NCBI GenBank assembly: GCA_963669155.1
Contig: OZ022591.1
Location: 4,122,356-4,186,355 of the forward strand
Reading direction: 5' to 3'
From: Arbacia lixula
Taxonomy: Eukaryota > Echinodermata > Echinoidea > Arbacioida > Arbaciidae
DNA: 64,000 nucleotides
Made by a program: the position numbers and the translations under genes. The notes under the pieces are model-generated. The model did not search any database, was not told the origin of the DNA, and saw only the letters and a list, made by a program, of their open reading frames with translations. Of this stretch, positions 39,701 to 51,700 are shown in pieces. Position 1 is the stretch's first letter. Each line of letters starts with the position of its first letter.

Positions 39701-42700
39701 ACGAAAACAGACTAACAGGAAAAGTGATTACTAGGTCTCTACCGAACTTTGTTCAGGTGAGACAAAAAAACATGTGTTACACATTGTTGATACTACCTGA
39801 TTCCCATCCATATTTTCAACTTTCAAATCTTTGAAGTGTACTAATCATCAGTAGCCTATTGATCTGTAGACTGTTACTAGCCTTGTTTAGCAGCTGATTC
39901 ATGTGTTAACCCCATGGTGATTAAGCCCTATTTTGTAATATGGAATTTCATTACATGATTAATCACAAGCCAGTAAATATGTAAGTCAATTAGCTTTCAA
40001 AAATGAGAAAGTTTTCGAAAGAAAAAAATAAATAGTCTGATTTTTATTTATTACCAGGCCATCCATCAATCAATTATAAGTTACTAGAAACCGTTTTAAT
40101 TCTATCCTACATTTAGAGAAACAGTCAGTCCACGTACATGGAAGAGCCATTGAAGTCTATGATACGAAACTGCACATGTTTTCCTCTAAAAGGCAGAAGC
40201 TCTGGAAATTAATTCATGCATCTGTCTGGAAGCCAGACTAGTGTAAAACCCTTGCATTTTCCCTTCAGGGATTTCCAATAAAACTGAATACTAAAGGTTA
40301 GGTCAATTCCCCCATCAGTCTATTCAGCAGGTACTGGGGATTACACCGCTACATGCACATGCAGAAGGTTCATTCATAGTTCAAGAGACCTGCACTCTGG
40401 GATTAGAATTACAATGATCGATTCCAGGGAAAAGTTGTCTAAATTGTCTTGTGTCACATCACACTGCACACAGGCATGCAGGGACCATGCAAGATTTTGG
40501 TGATAAAATTCAGGTACAATGCACTTTACAAGGTCAAAAGTAGTTTGCACTTGATTGGAATATGCTGGTTTGTACATGAACGTATGTACTAAATATATTT
40601 TTTTACTTTCTATACAAATCGCGGAAATACCTACAAATGTTGTTTGGTTGTTTGGTGAATCTTAAGTCTACATGCACAAACAGGCACTTGATATTGTACA
40701 ATCATGTTCAATAGATTTGGGTAGAACTTGTCTGAAGACTGAATATGACATCACGTACACATATGCTGTACGTGCGCCATGCGTTTGAGCGTGCACGGAC
40801 ATGAAAGAATGGTGAGTGGCGACCCTTTCCCTCATTATGGGAATGCAATTTGCATGTACTGCACACACAGGCTCCTTTATTCAGTGGCAGTGCTACAGTG
40901 ATATATCACCAGTCTCTATATGCATGGGGTGGATACAGAGGGGACAGGAAACGCATGGATTATGCAGTGCTTAGCAGAGCATCACATCACCACATGTGCT
41001 CCACGCCACGCAGCCAAGGCTTTTCCCCATATGGACAATCACAATGTTGCGCATATCATTAGCAGATGGAAGATGCACACACTTGCTAGCAGAGATTTCA
41101 CATGAGTATACCGGTACACAACAAAATTTTCCTTTTCCCTTTCTATGGAAGTCTGGATGTTGAATGGTGGTACAAGTTGTAACCGATTTGTTTTACATTA
41201 CCGGTACAGACTGATTAGTGCAGGGATTATTTCCCAACTTTTCTCTATTGACAGAGCTTGTGAGTTACATGTAGACATTGTAACAGGGAATTAAGTACAC
41301 ATGCTCAAGGTAAATTCCACCCCCACAGTGCTAACAAGTCCCTGCAAAATGCAGATTATCTGCGATGTACATGTACAATATATGAACATGTACACCAACA
41401 AAGCATTACAAATTTAGCCAGCAAATTAACAAAAAATATTATGAACACCACTCCCGGTAATTTTCTTTGGTATTTCAGCCTCAACATACTGAGCAGCCCT
41501 GGGAAATGCATTGTATTCCAATTGTGTGCTGTGGTTCTGTGGTTGCAACACCGTAATACATGTACTTTTCCATGCCAGTAAACTTTGGTACCCATTGATT
41601 CCAAACAATGACAATGTTACAGGCTTGAAAGGCTGACTTATATCACGCTTTCGTTCTTTCCTTTATATGTATTTGTATGTATCTTCTATCGATAGTAAGG
41701 AACACTGTTTCAATTATCCTATATCACTATTTTCCTCAGCTTGAAGCACGGACATTTCATACTCATGAAGTTCATATGTCCATACATGTACATGAACACA
41801 CATATATTGTACATTAACCATGATCACAAATAAATGAATAGTGAGTTGGAGTCATTTTCACAAATGTACACACTACACAGAGCTGTAATGTTTCCAAGAT
41901 ATCACAGTTCTATGGGAATTTTTTTTAAAGAGCTTTACAGGGGGTGTCTGGGGCTTCCCGGTTGACATTTAGTGGAAAACTGCCTATAAATAGCAACATA
42001 AGATTGAGTTGGAATCATTTTCGCAAATGTACACAGGGCTGGAAGTAATGTTTCCAAGATATCACAATTCTATGGGAATTTTTTTAAAGAGCTTTACAGG
42101 GGGTGTCTGGGGCTTCCCAGTTGACATTTAGTGGAAAACTGCCTATAAATAGCAACATAAGATTGAGTTGGAATCATTTTCACAAATGTACACAGGGCTG
42201 GAAGTAATGTTTCCAAGATATCACAGTTCTATGGGTATCTTTTTAAAGAGCTTTACAGGGGGTGTTTGGGACTTTGGGGCTTCCCAGTCGACATTTTGTG
42301 GAAAACAAATAAATAGCCAATAAATAGCAACATACACTGGCATCACAAGAAATTGTCAATGATCAACGTTTACATGTACCTTTACTAACACACTACAAAT
42401 CAAACAAACTAATGCAGATGATTATTGCAATGTCTATCCTCTCTTCGAAGCTCACGATATAAATATTCTATGCTGTAGTTTCCTCGGATATAAGACAATC
42501 TAGTGTAGGGTATCTTTATGGGCATTTAGAATGTTGATAACAGACACCGAAACCTAGGAGCATGTATGTACATGTAGCAGACAGAAAGGAAGTAAATGCA
42601 GTCTTACATGTGTCCTGTTTATATGCCTTTTGTTGAAGCAGGGGGTTGGAGAGAAAAGTCTACCAGCCCTCAGGCAAGAGCGTCTGTACATGTAAGATGC

Positions 42701-45700
42701 TCCTTTCCAGGACCCCTGACTCTCATTGCTTGCTCCTGTGGCATCAGACGACTTGTCACTCCTCATTTCCTTCGCCCGAGAGATTAGGCCAGGCTGGCTG
42801 ATCAATGACCCATTTAGCATCTATTAACCAAAGTCCACTGGGACCACGTTCACACCAGAGCAAGAACAAAAATACTTGGTCCTCATTCACAGTATCCTTC
42901 CAATGTGGTTAATTTCTCTCATATCATTCATAAAAAAAGAAACTTGACAGTGTTCCACTATCCTACATAGAGTATGTGGGAAACTATGAGACACAGAACA
43001 TTGCTCAAATTTCTTTTCAGGAATATCCAACTAGAAACAGTCATTTTTTTTTTAGGAATTCAGTTAAAATGTACAAGGGGGAAACATATATTTTAGATCC
43101 AAGCAACCGTCCAGTTAACTGGCAGAGCATCTTTATCTAAATCAGGACATGTTCCTTAACAAGAATTTGACTGTACATGTACTTTCCATTGTGTGCATAT
43201 CGCCTAAAGGGGAATAAGCTCAGCCTCTGATTCATGTAAAACCTAGACTTTCATATTGAATTCACCATTCAATGATTTCAAACAATGCCACTACAGCATG
43301 CCTCCCAATAGCCACAATACATGTACAGAGCTTCAAATCACATGACCTGATTTCTACATGACAGTCCAGGATTGCGTGCCAAAACATGAATTCATGAGTC
43401 ATCAAAAGACTTCTGAAGTCTGAAGTACATTCAAAATGGTAATCATCGAATTAAATCTTCAATCTACAGCCTCTGCATGTGACACTGCCAATAAGTGATA
43501 CGTAGTCCATTTCGTGCAAGCTCAACATGGGGAATAAATGTTCTGTTAGAATTGTCTAGACGATAGCTCTCTTGTCACTCTGTTCTGAAGGCCACCATTT
43601 TGACACTACCATAGGGAGATGACACATTATTTATATGTGACTAAAACAGAGCAGGGAATTTTCATTCTGTCTGAATACTAGATTTGATGGATGACGCTGG
43701 TCAATAGACCGTTTTCGTAATGTATGCAAAATGACATCATTCATAGTTATTGTTACTACCTCGGTCAAGCTTAGCACTCCTCGCCATCTTGTCGCATATC
43801 GTTGCGTGCGAAACTAGCGGGTCTCCCGAGGTTTTCGTTTTATTTTCAGTCTTATTTTACCTGAAAGAGCGTTTTTTTTTTTATGAGAGGGAATTCTGTG
43901 ATGTCGTCGTCATCGACACGAACTCTTGACGGCATGACTGTCAAGCAGCTCCAAGATTTCTTTTGAAGGATAAGGGTGTTTTTACCACCGGGTATTCGAA
44001 GGGTCAGCTTTTTCAGCTATCAGCGTGAACACTCTTGCCTCGGACCTGGACCTCGCCGGCCCGTCCCACAGCATGGAGCTTACGCTACTGGGAAGGAATA
44101 GTTTCACAAACTTACACACAACTTACATTGTTCACTCATAATAAGGTATACTGTATGAAGTTGCAGTTACATGATGGGGTATGTCACTATGTGTTCATCA
44201 AACTGATAGATTGTTCGGTATACTTTCTGTCGTTTGGGTAGCGGGTCGATTGCTATACTAGCTCTCACTCGGGGAGCTGGCCGCACGGCTTTCGCTGTCT
44301 TACTTGTTTTCGCGCTGCGAGACTGCGGTGCGGTGGCAGGAAATCGGGTTGGGTGATATCTGTTGTCGTAGCCGGCCATTCCCATAAAAAATAATGCCTC
44401 CGGCCACTTCGTGGCGGAGGCATAAAAAGTACTGGGAGCAAATTTAGCTGTTTTTCCTGATTTTGTCTGTTGTCAAGTATTTTCTTCCACATACCTTGAT
44501 CCAGAGATGGAACTTAAGAGTTTTTTGGGGGGTTTGTTTATTTGTTTCGGGAATGGAAGAAATCTTCACCGTCTTCACCGTGCTGCAAATACCGAGAGCC
44601 CCGTGCATATCCTGTGGCAGCAGTGGTATACTGAGATTATCGCCGATTATTGCTGAACTTTCTTCTAAAAAAAAAAATAACTTTCCCCTGAGAAACTGAA
44701 CTCCTGACAATCTTACTAATTGTTATATGGCAGCTGTGTAAATCTGATACCCGGTATATGTATTGTCCACAACGAGGTCTTAATTATTTCAAAGAAAAAA
44801 GTGAATCCAGTGAATTGTACCCGCGATTCATGCATTGTGGGCGATAGTTCATAAGTCAAAGCAGCGTACGCGGCTGGTCATGGTTATAGCTCGCCGCAGC
44901 AGTATCGGGGCTAGGGCGGAAACGTGCGCTAATGGAGATGTAGAAATCACTTTTTTGGACGATTTCAACGGCAAAGAAGTTGTCTAGGGTTAGAGTTAGG
45001 GTCGGAGTTAGGTTTAGAATTAGGTTTAGGGTTAGGGTCAGGGTTAGGTGGTTTAGGGTTCAAATTCATAAAATAAGTGCCAAAGTATGGATACACTTAT
45101 GAACTAGCGCCGCATTGTGTACAGAGCAAGTAAAGACTGACTAATTGAAAATATATCAAGATACCAGGAAATTACTCAAGAGGGATGTTCTCAAACAAGT
45201 TTATGTACAATTATTTTTCAGCATAATAATTGGGGCAATATAGCTACATGTACATATATACTGTCTACGCCATATATGTTGAAGGCTGAATACGACATGC
45301 ATGAGCACATACTAATAGTACTTGTACTTCACGATTGCAACTTTAAATTGACAAGTCCTGATTCGCATAAAATTCGACTCGCGAAATATATGGCGTATAC
45401 AGTGTACAGTAGTTAGTAACCCTGAGTCAAATCAATTTTTTCAGAAACCGGTGTTCGAAGGCTTTGCGCCGATTGAACATCGATGCATCGACGGCACATT
45501 GACAAATTGTGTTCAACGGGTAGCGGAGCGCAATCGCTAGCGGAGCGCAATCGCTAGCGGTCGTGTATATTTTGCTTATTACATGACGTCATCCAGCCAC
45601 TGCCAAGAGCCAATTTATGAATGAAAATATAGTAAGCATGCGCAGTGCAAGCCTTCCATCTCCCCACACAGTATTCCACCAAAACAAGCAATTCTCTATC

Positions 45701-48700
45701 ACCTTGTACCAAAATCAACCTAGAATTTCACTTTCCTATATTTTATATGAATTATGAAAGGTATTTTCAGAGAATCTATTTTCTCACCGATACCGCACAT
45801 GTAAGCGAATTTCAATTACTTCTTGCTTTTCCTCAAATCTTACGAATCAGCATCAATATGGCATCTTGTTCGTTGGAATCTGTAGAGTCTATTGCAACGT
45901 GCACAGAGTCAATCGGCTTCGGGGTTTTGAATATTAAACACGACCGGATATCGTTATCGCTATCGATACTTCCGCACGCACGTGGTTATGACGTGATCTA
46001 CGCGATGCACAAATCCGGGGTCTCCAAATCACTTGTGCGGAGACGCTATATCATGCTATCCGCATTGTACACAGTCTATGGACAATTGTTTGTTGTGGCA
46101 TTGCGTATGTAGTACAGTATGTAGTGAACAGATCGAAGACAAGTATGTAGTAGCTGCTTGATCATCGAGCGACCAGTTCGTTCTCTTGATGCGCTACCTG
46201 CAAAACTCACAAAAGAGAGTAGGAACCAAGTAAGCAAATTAAAATTGTGAAAATATGAAGATAAATTGTGTATAACATGACTATCAAACAAAAGATTTTG
46301 TGTTTCGTAGTCAATTCGGCTGCTATGATAGCTTCGGGGAACCGCGCGCAGCCGCCACAGACGGCAGCCCGTTACTCGCTAAACCCGAACTGCTCGGATC
46401 GGTGCTATATATAGCTGACCGCCATACGTGGCTTGTGCGGACACGGCGTCCCGGATACGCACTACACTAAATGTATATATCGGAACATGTATAGGCCATG
46501 CTGCGCTGTTCGCATGCGCCCACCGCACGCTCGCAGTGACATAACAATAGGCTGGCTGATCCCGTGCGGATTCAGCAACCCACCGGAATACACGCTGAGC
46601 GAGTACCGGCAGAGCGTTAATTAATATTAGCAAATATGCGAATATTGTGTACAGTGTAGCGGCATTATCTGTGACTCGGAGACGATGCTAAAATCTTGTT
46701 AAAATAAATACTTTTCTTGTTACTTTGCCAAATTTAATGACTTTGTAGTGACTCTTCACTCTTTATTTTCATGTTCAGTATTTTTCCATGTACGTTTGCC
46801 ATGTGTTCTACCAGTTATTTTCCACGTTACGTAATTCTATTGTTTATTGTTAATGTATTCTGGCCACGTGCGTTGTTTCAACCTATCGCGTATCATGGCC
46901 TACGTGCACTTCAACGCACGTGGTCCTAGCTCGCATCCAATATCCTCGCATCGCTCAGCGAATCTGATCACTCCCACATCATCTTGGTTTGAGTCAGCAT
47001 CTCCCGGAACTTCGCTCCGGTACGAGACAACACGCCTCCTGACAGGAGACTCTTCTCCTGCCGTCTCCAGCGGGCTGGCAGCCTTCCAGTCGTACGATAT
47101 GATCTACACAGACACGGCTGGATTAACCGCTGGGAGCTGCCAGTCCCGCCTTTCGGCATCACCTCACACCGAGCTCGACTCATTGCAGCTCGCCTGAACA
47201 TTGATTTCGAAGCACGGCTCATCACTGGCGTCTAGCGACTCACTGCACTACGCCAGCATCGCCGCTTCGCTTCTCATCTCTTCTCGTCCGCGATCACCCG
47301 GCTCATCATTGGCGTCTAGCGACTCACTGCACTACGCCAGCATCGCCGCTTTGTTCGCTTTCACTTCACGGCTCATCACTGGCGTCTAGCGACTCACTGC
47401 ACTACGCCAGCATCGCCGCTCCGTTCGCTTTCACTTCACTTCAACTCTTCTCGTCCGCCATCACCACCGCAAGCGTGCAGCGTCGACATCGCGATCTTCA
47501 CGGCTTTTCAGCCACGTTTACGAAGTCGCGATTTCCGCCACCAAGTCTCCGCAACATCATCATCCGCGAGAGCCCCTTCCTTCGTCATCGCCATTCATTT
47601 CACTGGACTTTACGTAAGCATTTTAGTCCATCACATTTATTCATGTACATGTTTTTAATGGCCAACTTAATATCATTCGTGCAATATCCATATTTCTCCT
47701 TAATTGGCATGACTGCACCTGCGTGTGCACAGTCATTGTTTCATTTTATATATCAATAAACCAACGAAAAGGGAATACTATTTCTCATGACTTTTATTAT
47801 CGTACAAACCTGCTTCCTTGTAAGTTAAAAATTGAGTTTAATGGCGTGTGATTAGTGTCAGTGTATCACACAACATCACAACACAACACACCACACAACA
47901 CAACACACTTTACACACCTTTTAAATTCTTCAACTTCTATGGATTATCAATAGTACAAACAAGCATATATGGTGAGCATTTGTATTTTGAAGTTGTTTTA
48001 ATATTTTGTGGGCGTCCAACAACAACAAACAAACGAACAATTGTCCATAGACTGTGTACAACGGATAGATCGTCTCCGCACAGCGATTCGGAGACCGCTG
48101 ATTGGACAATCGCGTCATGACCACGTAGTTGCCAAAGTAATTCCTTCGGACTGCGTGTGGAAATATTGATAGCGATAAAGATATCCGATCACGTTGTTTA
48201 CGCAGGAAATGGTCTTGGTTTGTGATCGGATCGCTCCGGTATTGATCGAAAATTATTGAAACTCTGCAATTTCATGCATATTCAAGCGACGCTCCAAAAC
48301 CCGGAAGCCAATTGACTTTATGCACGTTGCAATAGACTCTACAAATTCCAACGAACACGATGCCGGAGTGCAGGCTTGCGGGAGTGACGCTAGGCCTAAT
48401 TCATAAGATTTTGACGGAAAAGCAAGAAGCAATCGAAATTCGCTTACCTGTGCGGTATCGGTGGGAAAATAGATCCTCTGAGAAAACCTTTCATAATTCA
48501 TATAAAATATAGAAAAGAGAATTTCTAGCCTTCTAGGTCGATTTTGGTACATGGTGATAGAGAATTGCACACTTGTTTGGGTGGAATGCTGTGTGGGGAA
48601 ATGAAAGGCTTGGCATGTCTGCAATAGCTGAACATCTACTGATTAAACCAAACATTCGACGAAAGTGTTGAGTGTGTGTGCGGGTGTGTGCATTGCCATA

Positions 48701-51700
48701 GCCGACTCCTATATTCTCATGAACAATTCCGAACACATCATCAGCAGTCACACTACATATATCAGGCCCACGTTGTTTCATTCTTTACTGTGCAGACTGC
48801 AGTTATCAGTCATGTTTCAACCTACACCTACTGGTGTTACATGCATGCTAGAATGCAGATAATGTTAGGTAGAGTCTTGATTTCATAAACATGAACACGT
48901 CGCCGTCGGGCGTGCCAGCGAGGTAGGCTGGTTTACGCACCCTGCACCGGCAGTAACATTACCGGCATCTGTGGCATGCGTGATATTCGTAGTGTGGCCA
49001 ATCGTTACGTGGACCTGTACAGACAGTAGCTGCGTGATGTTCAATGGCGATACGAGTCACGTATGGTGAAATGAAAAAGTATAAAACCCACGATTTAAAT
49101 CATATCCCTTCTCTTTGGAACGATAATTTAGTAAACGTTCGGTACTACATGCAATGTACGATGTAGAAACATGTCTTGATCATTCAAAAAGGATACTGCT
49201 GAGGGTGTTGTTGCTGATAATAGTGCAAACCTTTCCCCTTTGCTGAAGTAGAATAGCTCATGGCAACTCACAAATAGTACGGTAGTCCCACTAGGACCAG
49301 CCGTTGTTTACCGTGTTTGGTAGAGATCTCCTGCGAATGAAAATGCAAAAATGGACAGAATCGTTAGCTGAAATATACATCTTGCTAAATCAAAGTGTAA
49401 AATGTCCTATAGTGAACGGATATGCAAGATGAAGAACGATATTTGATGACATTCCAAATATGAATTACCTTGTCACGGGTATCTGAAAGGAGACAAAAAC
49501 CCGAGGGCCCGAGCGGTTACGATGTCAATCGTGTGTTTCCGACAGAGTTCGGAGGATGGTAATTTCTTTTTGCAAATGACGTCATTGTTGGCTTAGTGCA
49601 TGTGGCGATGGGATCAGCTTGTACAAACGCAATGAGGACCTTGGAGGTACATGACTTTTAGGCTGCCCAGATTCATCCAAATACATTTTAATTCTATGAA
49701 ATCTAAAGATAATTAAGGTAACATCGTGTAGCTGTATCATTTCGCACAAAAGTGAATGAAAAGAATGGATCCAAGAGACGTTTTCATTCTTGTTTCGTGT
49801 GTGTTCAAACTTTTCTTCTTTTTTGCCCTAAAAAAAAAAGAAAAAAAAAAAATCGCCTTTATCCCCCTTTTCTTCCTTTTTCCCCTTCTTCACATTTTTA
49901 TTTTATCTTAATTTCTCTTTTTCTATACCTTATCTTATTTTAATTCCAAAATTTCTTTGATTTCGCAAGCTTTCCACACCATTATGTTCTGAATTTTTAT
50001 TTCTCTAATTTTGCTATTGTCATTGACAACAGTGTCTGGTGTGGAAACATTTTTCTTTTATATTTTAAAAAGTGCAAGGTGCCTAACCAAAATTGTAAGA
50101 ATATTAAGACCGTGAAAAAATTATTAAAGTATATTTTTCCAAAACGTGGATAAAATTCAATGTATCAGTTAGCGTTGAAATCAACATAGGCCTATTATGA
50201 CGCAATGCCTTATCTCGCACTCGATATTTTCATTTATCCATACATGTATATATATATATTTTTACAAATCCTCTACTTATCTGACAGGTAAAGTGAATGA
50301 ACCAGGCATATAAATCATTGTTAACTCAAACTTCATGTGCATTCGAAATATAAGTTGACCAAACTACAAACATATAATACTCAGTGCAGCACGCATTTCA
50401 TTTCATTCTATACAGCGTTATGTTTCAAAATTATTTTCGACACTGGACCTGTATTCTTTTCGTATGGTACATGCACTGCTTTACACAAAATAAGAGGAAT
50501 TAGTCTACTCTGATGTTGAATTTGTTTTATTGTAGCAGAAAATTGAAAGCAATATATTCGACAAATGGACTGGTTCGGCCTATGTTTGTAAAAACATGTG
50601 TCTAATGATAAATTTAATGCATAAGTAAAATAAGGTATAATTACGCACACTTTCAAAAAAATTAGTACACAACTTAAAGCAGAGTACCTCGCAAGACGTC
50701 ACAAAATTAAGAATAACTCTAATGCTTTGACGGGTTGAAATCAAACCTTTATTTATTTGTTTTCTTCATGTTTCTGCTTCAGTATTAAAACCAACTTAAC
50801 ATCAGGGTGGATTTTCCCTTTAATGTCTACAAGGGAATATGAATGGGGCGGCCGATCAATTATTTGAAGAAAAGGAAAAGGACGCCGCATAGGAGGTTAT
50901 TGGGTATAAAGGAACAAGAAATTATGCGCCAAGCTATTTCGCAGGCGCTACACATTACTACCATGACACAGACAACTTATGAAAACAACAAATTACTGTT
51001 GGCACCAGCGAATTACTGCTAGGTGCTATAAAAAAAAATTGACACTGTTAAGAAAATACATGTAAGAAGAATTAAGTTCAAATTTGAATCAAGCTGAAAT
51101 CGACGCATCTTATAGACTTTAATCAAAGGATGTCACCTTTTTTAAGTAGGTTACGTGATATTTCATCATTCTTGTAATAATCCATGGACAAGGTTTTCAC
51201 TTTTCGACAAATTTGGACGTAAACACGCGGGTGTATCAAATAATGAAATCAGAACACAACAATGACCATTGCGTTACCTGTCTATTTACTAGCAACTGTC
51301 ATGCATGATGCTTCTGGCAGATGAGAAGTTGCGGGTTGACATAATGTGATGCACAATGGTCATTGTTGTGTTTTGAATTAAAGGGTTACTAAATTAGAAA
51401 AATAAGTTCCAACAAATCTATGTAAAATTATCCCCTAAAAACAAATTTCACATTTGTTTGCCGCAATAAACTTTCATTTTGACGAAAATTTGAAGAAAAA
51501 AACGCACACCTCCAAGTGACGTCAGAGGAATCAAATACCATAAAAGACTCCGCTGTTAAACTTAGATTGTACGGATGTCAACAAATAGACCTTTTTCGCT
51601 ATGTATTGTACAAATTTTATTCACGCCGTTCAAACAATACGTTACCAATGGGAACTCCAAAGCCTGTCCGAGTAGCAAAAACTAATAGATTCAAAGTGTA

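Noticed and set aside
39400-39710. TTTTGACC words as nuclear-receptor sites
   Set aside because: Half-sites are imperfect (TTTGACCC, TTTGATCC) and no clean direct repeat survives, unlike the 26.6-kb array.
42554-42820. Minus-strand 88-codon frame with [19 protein letters not shown]
   Set aside because: Looks coding-like in composition, but I found no splice donor in a fitting phase and no homology.
44265-44385. Minus-strand frame [13 protein letters not shown] with a donor-like GTAAGA
   Set aside because: Tested as an eIF4G start exon; phases (1 or 0) do not fit the phase-2 requirement. More likely part of a transposon relic.
45645-46112. 155-codon plus-strand frame in the left arm of the 3-kb element
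   Set aside because: The mirrored frame in the right arm is explained by the inverted repeat itself; insertions in one arm break the correspondence. No known domain.
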